Positions 42,844 through 51,408 of a DNA stretch of 64,000 bases are shown piece by piece. This DNA comes from DATATV01 sp035551355 (GTDB lineage: Bacteria > Actinomycetota > Actinomycetes > Mycobacteriales > Pseudonocardiaceae): the NCBI GenBank assembly GCA_035551355.1, contig DASZNF010000048.1, positions 1 to 64,000 of the forward strand. The letters run 5' to 3'. Within the stretch, counting starts at the first letter, position 1, and each line of letters opens with the position of its first letter. The translations under genes were made by a program, and so were the position numbers. The notes below the pieces were generated by a model. That model did no database searches. It worked only from the letters and a program-made list of their open reading frames with translations, and had not been told where the DNA came from.

Positions 42844-44667
42844 ATGAGTCAGGACGCTGCCGTGAGCGCCGGGGACATCGCCCGGCTGGTCGACGTGGGC
42901 CGCGCCGCCGTCAGCAACTGGCGGCGGCGCTACGAGGACTTCCCCAAACCGGTCGGCGGCACCGCCTCCAGTCCGCTGTTCTCCCTCACCGAGGTCGAGG
43001 AATGGTTGCGGCGCAACGGAAAAACCTTCTCCGTCTCGCTCGGCGACCGGGTCTGGCAGCAGTTGCGCAGCAGCGTCGACGATCTTCGGCTCGGCGACGC
43101 GGTCCGGCAGGCCGGGGAGGTGCTGTTGGGCCGCGACCCGGGCTCGGCGTCGGCCGGGCCGGCTCGGGCATCGGCGGCGCCAGTTCGCGAGTCGGCCGCG
43201 CCGGTTCGCGAGCCGCCGGAGCCGGTTCGGAAGTTGCCGGAACCCGATCGGGAGCTGGCCGGGCCGGTTCGGGAGCTGGCCGACGAGTTGGGGCCGGTGG
43301 GAGCGTTCGAATTCCTCTGCGACCGGTACCGGGAGGCACATGCCCGGCAACTGGCCGAGGTGGACGACGCCGTGGCCGCATCGGTGGGCCGGCTGGTGCG
43401 GGCTTCCGGCGCCACCGTGCTGGATCCGGCCTGCGGGCTGGGGTCCCTGGCCCTGGCCGGATCGCCGGGGCGGGTGCTGGGGCAGGACAGCGATCCGGTC
43501 AGCGCCGCCATCGCCGACATCCGGCTCGCGTTGCGCGGACTGGAACACACGATCGTCGCCGGGGATTCCTTGCGGGACAACGGGTTTTCCGACAGTCCGG
43601 CCGATGTCGTGGTCTGTGATCCGCCCGCGCACGACCGGAACTGGGGGCATGCGGAGTTGACCGGCGATCCGCGGTGGACCTACGGGCTCCCACCGCGTGG
43701 CGAGCCGGAACTGGCCTGGGTGCAGCACTGTCTGGCCCAGGTCCGGCCCGGTGGGCTGGTCGCGGTGTTGCTCGCCCCGGCCGTGGCCGGGCGGCGGGCG
43801 GGGCGGCGCATTCGCGGGAACCTGTTGCGGGGCGGGGCATTGCGGGCCATCGTCTCGCTGGGCGACGCCGGACCCGACCTGTGGTTGCTGCGGCGGCCCG
43901 CCGCCGGTGAGCGGGCGCCGGAGCGGGTGTTGCTGCTGGCCGCGGACGGGGATCTGGCCGCAGTGCAGCGGGCTTGGGACATCCACCGGGATGATCCGGA
44001 CGGTGCGCACGAGCACGCGGTGCGGATCATCGATCTGCTCGATGACGATATCGATCTCACTCCGGCCCGGCATCGGCCGCGGTCCACCGATGCCGACTTC
44101 GCCGAACGGTTTTCCGTTGCCCTGCACCGGTTTCGGGCCGAGTCGGCCAGTGCGCCGGACCTCGTGGCGGCGGCCGGTGAGTTGCCGAGGACCACGGTCG
44201 GTGAGCTCATCCGGGACGGGGCGATCAGCATCACCCACTCCCCCGGCGCCGAACTGCGGCGGGGCGATGTGATCGCCTCGCGGATCGGCGACACCCGGGT
44301 GGTCGACGCGCCGGGCGAGGTGCTGGACGCGCAGTGGACCCGGTACCGGCCCGATCCGCTGCGGCTGGATTCCCGGTTCCTGGCCGGGGTGCTGCGCTCG
44401 GCCACCGCGTTCGCTCCGGGCGGGTCCAGCCGGATCGATCTGCGGCGGACCTCGCTGCCCCGGCTGCCGCTGGCCGAGCAGCGCGCCTACGGCCTGGCCT
44501 TCGACCGGCTGCTGACCGCGGCCGAGCAGGCCCGGGCCACGGCCGAGGCCGCGGCCGAACTGGTCCGGCTAGGCTTTGATGGGCTGATCGAAGGGCGGCT
44601 ACGGCCCGGAAGCCGGTCCGAACGGGGAAGCCAGCCCGAACGGGCTGCGTTCCGGAAGCCGGTGTGA
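42844..44667 (+). CDS. HTH/N6-adenine DNA methylase-like protein
   Basis: A 607-residue protein. An N-terminal HTH (VSAGDIARLVDVGRAAVSNW) is followed by a low-complexity Ala/Pro/Arg linker with repeated PVRE units (about 95-150). The methylase-like domain has SAM-binding GATVLDPACGLGSLALAG near residues 197-214 and a motif IV candidate VVVCDPPAHDRNWG near 256-269. That motif reads DPPA, not the N/D-PP-Y/F needed for adenine methylation, so activity is doubtful. The C-terminal half resembles the DNA-recognition region of type I specificity subunits (LPRLPLAEQRAYG). The ATG at 42844 is chosen. It is 16 bases before the kinase gene. Related genes in actinobacteria are annotated as N-6 DNA methylases; no restriction subunit is present. 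Confidence 0.78.
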   Translation: MSQDAAVSAGDIARLVDVGRAAVSNWRRRYEDFPKPVGGTASSPLFSLTEVEEWLRRNGKTFSVSLGDRVWQQLRSSVDDLRLGDAVRQAGEVLLGRDPGSASAGPARASAAPVRESAAPVREPPEPVRKLPEPDRELAGPVRELADELGPVGAFEFLCDRYREAHARQLAEVDDAVAASVGRLVRASGATVLDPACGLGSLALAGSPGRVLGQDSDPVSAAIADIRLALRGLEHTIVAGDSLRDNGFSDSPADVVVCDPPAHDRNWGHAELTGDPRWTYGLPPRGEPELAWVQHCLAQVRPGGLVAVLLAPAVAGRRAGRRIRGNLLRGGALRAIVSLGDAGPDLWLLRRPAAGERAPERVLLLAADGDLAAVQRAWDIHRDDPDGAHEHAVRIIDLLDDDIDLTPARHRPRSTDADFAERFSVALHRFRAESASAPDLVAAAGELPRTTVGELIRDGAISITHSPGAELRRGDVIASRIGDTRVVDAPGEVLDAQWTRYRPDPLRLDSRFLAGVLRSATAFAPGGSSRIDLRRTSLPRLPLAEQRAYGLAFDRLLTAAEQARATAEAAAELVRLGFDGLIEGRLRPGSRSERGSQPERAAFRKPV

Positions 44668-44683
44668 CCGACAAAGGACACGG

Positions 44684-45589
44684 ATGCTCATCGCGGGACG
44701 CTACGAGCTGGACGAGTTGCCGCTCGGCCGGGGTGGCATGGGCGCGGTGCACGCCGGCCACGACAAGCACCTGGACCGCCGGGTCGCGGTGAAGTTCCTG
44801 CATCTGCCCGGCGGATCGGACGAGGAACTGGAACGGCGGTTCGTGCGGGAGGCCCGAATCCTGGCCCGGCTGGAGCACGCGGGCGCGCCCGTGCTCTACG
44901 ACTTCGGCATGTTCGAGCAGCGGCTCTACCAGGTCATGCAGTTCATCGACGGGGTCACCATCGCCGATCTGCTGGCCGAGCACGGGCCGGTGCCGGTGCC
45001 CTGGGCCGCCGCCATCGCCGCCCAGGCCTGCGCGGTGCTCTCCGCGGCGCACGCGTTGTCCATCTGCCACCGGGATCTCAAGCCCACCAACCTGATGCTC
45101 TGCCCGGACGGCAGCGTGCGGGTTCTCGACTTCGGGCTGGCCCTGCTCCGCGAGGCCGATGTCGCGCAGTTCACCCGGACCGGCCAGTTGCTGGGCACCC
45201 CGGCCTACATGGCGCCCGAGCAGATCCAGCGGGGCGTGGCCGAGCCGCGCAGTGATCTGTACGCGCTGGGCTGCGTGCTGCACGAAATGCTGACCGGGCA
45301 ACAGCTTTTCACCGGCCCCACCGCCTACGCGGTGTTCGAACGGCAGGTCAAGGAGCGCCCGCCGGACATCGACGGCGCGCCCGGCGAGCTCAACAAGCTG
45401 CTCGCCGGGCTGCTGGCCAAGGACCCGGAACAGCGGCCGGCGGACGCGGACACGCTCTACCGGCTGCTCTCCCCGTTCGCCGTCGATCTCCCGGCCCTGC
45501 CTGGTTTTCTGCATCCGCCGGGCACCCCCAACCCGGCCCGGATGTACGCGCACATGGTGGGCCGGGCACCCTCACCAGGAGACGGGTAG
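44684..45589 (+). CDS. Soluble Hanks-type serine/threonine protein kinase
   Basis: A 301-residue eukaryotic-like kinase consisting of little more than the catalytic domain, without membrane helix or PASTA domains. Motifs are the Gly-rich loop LGRGGMGAVHAG near residues 14-25, VAVKFL with the catalytic Lys near 34-39, CHRDLKPTNLML near 125-136, VLDFGLALL near 143-151, and GTPAYMAPEQI near 169-179. Its ATG follows an AAGGA site. It is co-transcribed with the methylase-like gene and opposed by the PP2C gene across the operator, so a phosphorylation switch is a plausible link. The 3' end overlaps the P450 gene by 18 bases, convergently. Confidence 0.9.
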   Translation: MLIAGRYELDELPLGRGGMGAVHAGHDKHLDRRVAVKFLHLPGGSDEELERRFVREARILARLEHAGAPVLYDFGMFEQRLYQVMQFIDGVTIADLLAEHGPVPVPWAAAIAAQACAVLSAAHALSICHRDLKPTNLMLCPDGSVRVLDFGLALLREADVAQFTRTGQLLGTPAYMAPEQIQRGVAEPRSDLYALGCVLHEMLTGQQLFTGPTAYAVFERQVKERPPDIDGAPGELNKLLAGLLAKDPEQRPADADTLYRLLSPFAVDLPALPGFLHPPGTPNPARMYAHMVGRAPSPGDG

Positions 45590-46747
45590 CGACTCCAGGC
45601 CGTAGATGAACGAGTAGGCCCGGAATGCGGCCTGCTCGAGTGAGACCTCCGCGCGCAGGCCCGGGAACCGCCGCAGCAGCGCGGGAAACGCCATGCGCAT
45701 CTCCATCCGGGCCAGCGGCGCACCGAGGCAGTGGTGCACCCCGTGCCCGAACGCCACGTGCGAGGTCTGCTTCCGATTGATGTCGAAGGTTTCCAGGTTC
45801 TCGCCCAGCGGGGCGTCCCGGTTGGCCGAGGCCAGCGCCAGCACCACGGCGTCGCCCTTGTGGATTTCCTTGCCGCGCAGTTCCGTGTCGGCGGCGGCAA
45901 AGCGGAACACGCCACTGTGCACAATGGACAGATAGCGCATCATTTCCTCGATGGCCTGGTCGACGATCTCGTCGTTGTCCCGGATCTGCGCCAGCTGCTC
46001 GGGGTGCTGCAACAGCAGCAGCGTACCCATGCCCAGCATGTTCGAGGTGGTCTCGTGCCCGGCCAGCAGCAGCAGATCGGCGATGCCGATCAGCTCGTTG
46101 TCGGTCAGGTCCGCACCGTGTTCGCGGATCAGCATGCCGAGCATGTCGTCGTCGGGCTCGACGCGCTTACCGGCCACCAACTCGGTCATGTACGCCCTGG
46201 ACTGCTCGACCGCGGCCATCCGCTCGGGCATCGGCCGCGACATGTCCAGCCGCAGCCGGGACTGCTGCTGGAAGCCGTCCCGGTCGGCGTAGGGCACGCC
46301 GAGCAGTTCGCAGATCACCAGTGACGGGATGGGCAGCGCGAACTGGGCGACCAGGTCGGCCGGCGAACCGGCGCGCTCCAGGGCGTCCAGGTGGTCGGTG
46401 ACGATGGCCTCGATCCGCGGTGCGAGTCTGCGGATGCGCTTGACGGTGAATTCCGAGGTGAGCATCCGGCGCAGCCGGCTGTGCTCGGGCGGGTCCTGCA
46501 TCAGCAGCATGCCCGACGCGTCGCCCATCGGCACGGGCCGCACGTTGCTGAACCGGCCGGTGTCCCCCAGCACCGCGCGCACGTCGTCGTAGCGGGTGAC
46601 CATCCACGCCGACTGGGTGACCGGCATCAACGGCAGATCGATCCGCGTCACGGGATCATTCGCCCGAACCTCACCGAGTTCGGGCGCAGGTGAGAAGAGG
46701 TCCCGGTGCATGTACAACGGCATCGCGGGCGCCGATGTTTCGGTCAT
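45572..46747 (-). CDS. Cytochrome P450 (CYP105/CYP107-like)
   Basis: A 391-residue soluble class I P450. The I-helix oxygen-activation motif is LLLAGHETTSNMLG near residues 229-242, the EMMR segment supplies ExxR near 273-276, and the heme loop FGHGVHHCLGAPLARMEM near 330-347 carries the Cys ligand. It needs ferredoxin and reductase partners, not encoded nearby. The start at 46747 is ATG. A divergent TetR gene and two related palindromes in the shared promoter imply inducible expression. The substrate is unknown. Confidence 0.92.
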   Translation of the reverse strand: MTETSAPAMPLYMHRDLFSPAPELGEVRANDPVTRIDLPLMPVTQSAWMVTRYDDVRAVLGDTGRFSNVRPVPMGDASGMLLMQDPPEHSRLRRMLTSEFTVKRIRRLAPRIEAIVTDHLDALERAGSPADLVAQFALPIPSLVICELLGVPYADRDGFQQQSRLRLDMSRPMPERMAAVEQSRAYMTELVAGKRVEPDDDMLGMLIREHGADLTDNELIGIADLLLLAGHETTSNMLGMGTLLLLQHPEQLAQIRDNDEIVDQAIEEMMRYLSIVHSGVFRFAAADTELRGKEIHKGDAVVLALASANRDAPLGENLETFDINRKQTSHVAFGHGVHHCLGAPLARMEMRMAFPALLRRFPGLRAEVSLEQAAFRAYSFIYGLESLPVSW

Positions 46748-46788
46748 TCTCGAAATTCCTTCCCCTGCAGCCTGTGGATCCGATTAAC

Positions 46789-46804
46789 TGATACGACACT
46801 ATCA
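46789..46804. promoter_or_regulatory. Imperfect TetR operator, P450-proximal
   Basis: TGATACGACACTATCA shares the outer TGATA/TATCA arms with the perfect palindrome at 46830-46847 and lies closer to the P450 start. Probably a second binding site of the same TetR protein. Confidence 0.6.
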
Positions 46805-46829
46805 ATTACTCTCCACTACCGTAGCACAA

Positions 46830-46847
46830 CTGATAGTGGACTATCAG
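46830..46847. promoter_or_regulatory. Perfect TetR operator between P450 and TetR genes
   Basis: CTGATAGTGGACTATCAG is a palindrome with 8-base arms and a 2-base centre. It sits in the divergent P450/TetR promoter, about 29 bases before the TetR start. Confidence 0.75.
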
Positions 46848-46875
46848 ATCATCTTCGGCTGTTAATCTGCTCCCT

Positions 46876-47532
46876 GTGAACGCCCCAGCTCAACGCCGGT
46901 TGCGCGCGGACGCGGCACGCAACGCCGAGCGCATCGTGCGTGCCGCGCGTCTGGCGTTCGACGAGGCCGGAGCCGAGGTGTCGCTGGAGGAGATCGCCCG
47001 GCGGGCCGAGGTCGGGGTGGCCACCCTCTACCGGCACTTCGCCAACAAGGAAGCCTTGATCAAGGCGGTCCTGGAACTCGGCTTCGCCGAGGACGTGCAC
47101 CCCGCGATCGAGCGGGCCCGCACCGAGGAAGACCCCTGGCACGGGCTGGTCTCCGTGCTGGAGGCCACCACCGTGCTGGTCAACCGGGAGAAGTGGACGC
47201 TCAAGGCGGCCAAGGAACTCAGTGCCATCACAGCGGAACTCGTTACCGAGTTGTTCTCCGAGCTGGCCGAGATCATGCGCCGGGCCCAGGACGCCGGACT
47301 GGTCCGGGCCGACCTCGAACCCGATGACCTGCCCCGGGTCGTGCTCATGCTGATCAGCACCACCCGCCTGAACGAGACGGCCGACGAGGACTGGCGGCGC
47401 TACCTGGCCCTGCTGCTGGATGCCTTCCGGCCCGCCGCGGCCAGCCCGCTGCCGCCGGCGTCACCCCTTCGTGACACGTTTCCCTCACGGCAACCACACA
47501 TTCATTCCAGTTTCGCCAAGCCAAACCGCTAA
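46876..47532 (+). CDS. TetR-family transcriptional regulator
   Basis: A 218-residue regulator. The N-terminal DNA-binding domain reads AERIVRAARLAFDEAGAEVSL, EIARRAEVGVATLYRHFANKE, matching the TetR helix-turn-helix near residues 15-62. The C-terminal ligand-binding helices run to about 200, followed by a short Pro-rich tail. GTG start. It is divergent from the P450 gene, with two palindromes between, so it most likely represses both. The ligand is unknown. Confidence 0.9.
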   Translation: MNAPAQRRLRADAARNAERIVRAARLAFDEAGAEVSLEEIARRAEVGVATLYRHFANKEALIKAVLELGFAEDVHPAIERARTEEDPWHGLVSVLEATTVLVNREKWTLKAAKELSAITAELVTELFSELAEIMRRAQDAGLVRADLEPDDLPRVVLMLISTTRLNETADEDWRRYLALLLDAFRPAAASPLPPASPLRDTFPSRQPHIHSSFAKPNR

Positions 47533-47649
47533 TATCGGGGAAAATCACCTATTCGTACCCTGATGTTGCGGCGACCTGGTCATGGCCCGATCTTGCAACG
47601 GGTACATTGACGCCGTTCCTTCGGCACATGATTCATTCCTGGGAGAGTT

Positions 47650-49401
47650 GTGGGACGCATCGCCATCGTGTCAGCGAGCCTGGGTGCGGGCCACGACGGC
47701 GCGGCCCACGAGATCGCCCGCAGGCTGCGCGCGGCCGGCCATGAGGTGCACTGTCACGACTTCCTGGACCTGCTGCCCGGCCACCTCGGCAACCGGGTGA
47801 AGGAGACCTACCGCAAGCAGCTGGCGGTCGCGCCGGGCAGCTGGGAGTGGCTGCTGGGCGCCATCCAGCGGGACGGGCTGATGAACGCCATCACCCTGCG
47901 CGCGGCCTCGGCCTCGGCCCGCAAGCTGCGCGCGGCGATCGGCGACGCGGATGCGGTGGTGTCCACCTACCCGCTGGTCGGCCAGGTCATCATGCGGCTG
48001 CGCAGGCGCGGCAAGCTCGACATCCCGCTGATCACCTACCTCACCGATCCCTCGGTGCACCCGCTGTGGATCGCCGAGGGCACCGACCTCTACCTGGCCG
48101 CCCACCCGGAGATCGCCGCGCAGGTGCGCCTCTTGGGCGGGCAGCGGGTCGCGGTGGTCGGGCCCGCGGTGCGGCCGGACTTCCGGCCGGTGGCCACCGA
48201 GGCCGAGCGCGACGCCGCCCGGGCCCAGTTCGGGCTGCCCGCGGACAAGCCGCTGGCGCTGGTGGTGTCCGGTTCCTGGGCGGTCGGCGAGATCGAGAAG
48301 TCCGCGCGCGAGGTGTCGGCCGGCGGGGTGGTCACCCCGGTCGTGGTGTGCGGGGAGAACACCGCGCTGCGCGAACGGCTGCACGACCTGGACCCGGGCA
48401 TCGTGCTGGGCTGGGTGGACGACATGCCCGCACTGCTGCGGGCCTGCGACGTGGTGGTGCTCAACTCCGGCGGGCTGACCTTCTTCGAGGCGCACGCCAC
48501 CCGGGTGCCGGTGCTGACCTACCGCTGCCTGGCCGGGCACGGCCGGACCAACGCCCGCTCCCTGGAATCGGCCGGACTGGCCCGCTGGCTGCACGATCCG
48601 GACGAACTGACCGAAGCGCTGGCCAAGGCGACCAGCGCCCGCCCGGTCGGCCGGACGACGATGCGCCCGGCCCGGATCGGCACCGCCTGCCCGACGGTGG
48701 CCATCGCGGGCATGCTGCGCCAGCCGCCGGAACCGGTGCGCCGGGGCATGGACCGGGTGCGCAGGCGCCGGATCATCGCCTGGGCGATGGCCTTCGCCTG
48801 GCTGGTCTGGGCCTGCACCAACGGAACCAGCATCGCGGTGGCCAACGGCTGGCGGGACGGCGCGCCGCACACCCCGAGCGGCTCCGTGTACGTGGTGGTG
48901 GACACGCCGAGTGCGGGCACGTTCTCCAGCGCCGATCTGCGGGCCATGGCCGGGCTGCGGGTGTCGGCGGCGGTGAGCGTGTCCACCGCCATGCACAATC
49001 CGGACATCGTGCGGCAGCTGGCCGCGACCCGGATTCCGGTGGTCAGCTCGGCCGGCGGGCAACCCTACGAGACCGGGGTGTTCATCGGGCGCGGCGCGAT
49101 CGGCGCGGCCGCCCGGGCGATCAGCCGGCTGACCACGCACGAGCCGAACCTGTTGCTGTCCAACGGAGACCTGGACGCGGTGGACGTCGGACTGGCCGCG
49201 CTGTACGGCGAGCGGATCGTGATTCCCAAGACCACGGTCAACTGCGCCAGTCTCAACCTGCCGACCCGGGGCGGGGTGATGCTGGTGGACGCGCGCGGCG
49301 GGCAGGACTGCACTGTCGCCGACCTGCTGCAGCGGGTGGAGCAGCAGATCCGGGCGCACAACCTCAAGCCCGCACCACTGCAACTGGGGACGATTTCGTG
49401 A
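47650..49401 (+). CDS. MGDG-synthase-like glycosyltransferase fused to a membrane-anchored C-terminal domain
   Basis: A 583-residue protein. Residues 1-about 365 are a GT-B glycosyltransferase of the MGDG synthase/MurG-like type: RIAIVSASLGAGHDGAAHEIARRL at the N-terminus, DAVVSTYPLVGQV, LALVVSGSWAVGEIEKSA, and LNSGGLTFFEAHATRVPVL (donor-binding). A membrane helix (AWAMAFAWLVWACTNGTSI, about 379-397) follows, then a C-terminal domain (about 410-583) resembling a degenerate polysaccharide-deacetylase barrel. A strong GGAGAG site precedes the GTG. The next gene is a true deacetylase (GTGA overlap). The pair probably modifies a membrane glycolipid or surface glycan; the acceptor is unknown. Confidence 0.82.
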   Translation: MGRIAIVSASLGAGHDGAAHEIARRLRAAGHEVHCHDFLDLLPGHLGNRVKETYRKQLAVAPGSWEWLLGAIQRDGLMNAITLRAASASARKLRAAIGDADAVVSTYPLVGQVIMRLRRRGKLDIPLITYLTDPSVHPLWIAEGTDLYLAAHPEIAAQVRLLGGQRVAVVGPAVRPDFRPVATEAERDAARAQFGLPADKPLALVVSGSWAVGEIEKSAREVSAGGVVTPVVVCGENTALRERLHDLDPGIVLGWVDDMPALLRACDVVVLNSGGLTFFEAHATRVPVLTYRCLAGHGRTNARSLESAGLARWLHDPDELTEALAKATSARPVGRTTMRPARIGTACPTVAIAGMLRQPPEPVRRGMDRVRRRRIIAWAMAFAWLVWACTNGTSIAVANGWRDGAPHTPSGSVYVVVDTPSAGTFSSADLRAMAGLRVSAAVSVSTAMHNPDIVRQLAATRIPVVSSAGGQPYETGVFIGRGAIGAAARAISRLTTHEPNLLLSNGDLDAVDVGLAALYGERIVIPKTTVNCASLNLPTRGGVMLVDARGGQDCTVADLLQRVEQQIRAHNLKPAPLQLGTIS

Positions 49402-50123
49402 ATCGATGGGCTGTGGCCGCGGGCGCCGCCGGGCTGACCGTGGCGGCCGCGCACGCGCTGCCCGCCGCCGCGTTCTGGCCGCCGTTGCGCCGCGCGCTGG
49501 CCCCCGGGCTGGCCGGGATCGGGCACCCCGGGCATGTCGCGCTCACCTTCGACGACGGCCCGCATCCCGAGGCCACCCCGCGATTCCTCGCCGCCCTGGA
49601 CAAACACCACGTGCGGGCCACGTTCTTCCTGCTGGGCAGCCAGTTGGCCAACCAGCCCACGCTGGTCCGGGAGATGCACGCGGCCGGGCACGAACTGGCG
49701 CTGCACGGCTGGCACCACCGCCGGATGGTCTGGTACGGACCGAAACGCACCTACGACGAGATGGCCCGGGGCCGGGATCTGCTCGGTTGCATCACCGGCA
49801 CCGCGCCGACCTGGTTCCGGCCGCCCTACGGGGTGCTGACCTCCTCGGCGCTGGTGGCAGCGCGCCGGCTGAACCTGCGCCCGGTGCTGTGGACCTGCTG
49901 GGGCTGGGACTGGAGTGACAAGTCCACGCCGGATTCGGTGCTGCGCACGGTGACCAGGGGGCTGTCCGGGGGCGGCACGGTGCTGCTGCACGATTCGGAT
50001 GTGGCCGCCGATTCGGGGGCCTGGCGGTCCACGCTGGGCGCGCTGCCCGCGCTGCTTGACGAGTGCGCCGCCCGCGGCCTGACCGTGGGCCCGCTGGCCG
50101 AGCACGCCGTCCTCGGCCGCTGA
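49398..50123 (+). CDS. Polysaccharide deacetylase (NodB/CE4 family)
   Basis: A 241-residue membrane-targeted or secreted deacetylase. The N-terminus VAAGAAGLTVAAAHALPAAA is a signal peptide or anchor. The NodB domain has TFDDGPHPEATP (catalytic and metal-ligand Asp) near residues 49-60, ALHGWHHRRM (metal-binding HxxxH) near 99-108, WFRPPYGVLT near 133-142, and GGTVLLHDSD near 191-200. CE4 enzymes remove acetyl groups from peptidoglycan or other GlcNAc polymers. GTG start, coupled by GTGA to the glycosyltransferase. The 209 bases after it hold no supported gene. Confidence 0.9.
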   Translation: MNRWAVAAGAAGLTVAAAHALPAAAFWPPLRRALAPGLAGIGHPGHVALTFDDGPHPEATPRFLAALDKHHVRATFFLLGSQLANQPTLVREMHAAGHELALHGWHHRRMVWYGPKRTYDEMARGRDLLGCITGTAPTWFRPPYGVLTSSALVAARRLNLRPVLWTCWGWDWSDKSTPDSVLRTVTRGLSGGGTVLLHDSDVAADSGAWRSTLGALPALLDECAARGLTVGPLAEHAVLGR

Positions 50124-50332
50124 AACCCTGGTAAGGCACGGGAAGAACTGCTGGCACATGAACCCGATCGCAGCGCGCGCGGCGCGGCCGGCTGCCGCTC
50201 GGACCGGGTCGCCACGTCCAGGCCGATGACCCGGACCGCGCCGGAGCTCGGCCGGTCCATCATCGCGACATTCGCCGCACTGTCCACTTCGGACAGCACG
50301 CGGCGAACCTGCCAGGGCCGGGCGGATCCGGC

Positions 50333-51205
50333 TCAGCGCAACGGCGAGATCACCTCGTCGGCGAACCGCTTCACCGCGTCCTTCTTGGCCGACAGCTCCG
50401 AGTCGAAACCGACGCCGTAGAACAGCCACGGCACCACGATGGCGTCGGTGACCCCGACGTCGGCCTGCGCCTTGTAGCCGTCCACGCCGAACTTGTCGAT
50501 GCACACCGCCTGGAACTCGAACGGCTTGTCCGCGCGATCATGCTTGGCCCGCAGCACATTCAGCCGCTCGATGGTGCCTTCCAGCTCCTCAAGCGTCATC
50601 ATGGCGCTGGACCAGCCATCGCCGAGCCGGGCGGCGCGATCCAGCGCGCGCTCGGTGTGGCCGCCGACGTAGATCGGCACCCGCTCGGTGGGCGCCGGGC
50701 TCATCTGCAACCGATCGAAGTCGAAGATCTCGCCGTGGTACTCGACCATGCCGCCGCCGAGGATCAACGCGAGGATCTCGACCTCCTCCTCCATCCGGCG
50801 GCCGCGCCGGGCGTAGGGGGCGCCGCACCACTCGAACTCCTCGGGCGCCCATCCGATGCCGACGCCGAGACCGAACCGGTTGTTGGTCAGCGTGGCCACC
50901 GACGCGACCTGCCGGGCCAGCAGCACCGGATTGCGCGGGCCGAGTTTGAGCACCGAGGTGTAGAACCTGAGCGAGCTGGTCACCGCGCCCATGGCGGCGG
51001 TCGCGACCAGCGGGTCCACCCAGGGTGTGTCCGCGGACCAGAACCGGCTTCCGTCGGGAGTGTAGGGGTACTCGGCCGAGACCGTCTCGGAGAAGAACAG
51101 CGAGTCCGGCAACGCGACCGAGGAGAACCCGCACTCCTCGGCCGTCTTGGCCAGCTCGGTGAGGTGATCCAGTGGGCTCAGCGCGATCGACAAGGTGAAC
51201 TTCAC
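50333..51205 (-). CDS. LLM-class F420-dependent oxidoreductase
   Basis: A 290-residue F420-type LLM enzyme. Key segments are KFTLSIALSPLDHLTELA at the N-terminus, FSSVALPDSLFF, FYTSVLKLGPRNPVLLARQV (the cofactor/core region), RFGLGVGIGWAPEEFEWCG, and PIYVGGHTERALDRAARLGDGW. The GTG at 51205 gives the family length, and a KstR-type site lies just upstream (51214-51227). The substrate is unknown; related genes occur in actinobacterial lipid and steroid catabolism. It follows a TetR gene and another LLM gene on the same strand. Confidence 0.85.
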   Translation of the reverse strand: MKFTLSIALSPLDHLTELAKTAEECGFSSVALPDSLFFSETVSAEYPYTPDGSRFWSADTPWVDPLVATAAMGAVTSSLRFYTSVLKLGPRNPVLLARQVASVATLTNNRFGLGVGIGWAPEEFEWCGAPYARRGRRMEEEVEILALILGGGMVEYHGEIFDFDRLQMSPAPTERVPIYVGGHTERALDRAARLGDGWSSAMMTLEELEGTIERLNVLRAKHDRADKPFEFQAVCIDKFGVDGYKAQADVGVTDAIVVPWLFYGVGFDSELSAKKDAVKRFADEVISPLR

Positions 51206-51213
51206 CCCGAAAC

Positions 51214-51227
51214 TGTAACCCGTTCTA
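51214..51227 (-). promoter_or_regulatory. KstR-like operator candidate
   Basis: On the minus strand the sequence TAGAACGGGTTACA fits the KstR consensus TnnAACnnGTTnnA exactly. It lies 9 bases before the GTG start of the LLM gene. Chance matches are possible because only eight positions are fixed. No kstR gene is recognised in the window. Confidence 0.45.
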
Positions 51228-51408
51228 GTTCGGCGCGCGACCCCCGAACGTTCACCCACCTGCGCCACCGATGAAACCGCAACCCGAAACGAGAACCGGA
51301 TCACCGCGCGGCCCAGCGAACCGGCCCCACCTCGGCAGGCAAAGCGGAACCATGCTCCGTATATGTGTGGAACAGCGCTACGCTTTGGCCGGACCGAGGA
51401 GAAGTGAT

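Noticed and set aside
41681..45589. BREX/Pgl or type I restriction system
   Set aside because: Kinase, phosphatase and methylase-like genes are present, but PglZ, BrxC/L, helicase and HsdR/S subunits are absent and motif IV of the methylase-like protein is altered.
50124..50332. Minus-strand frame beginning MLSEVDSAANVAMMD
   Set aside because: Runs into the antisense of the deacetylase gene with a Ser/Arg-rich tail; too little sequence to call a gene fragment.
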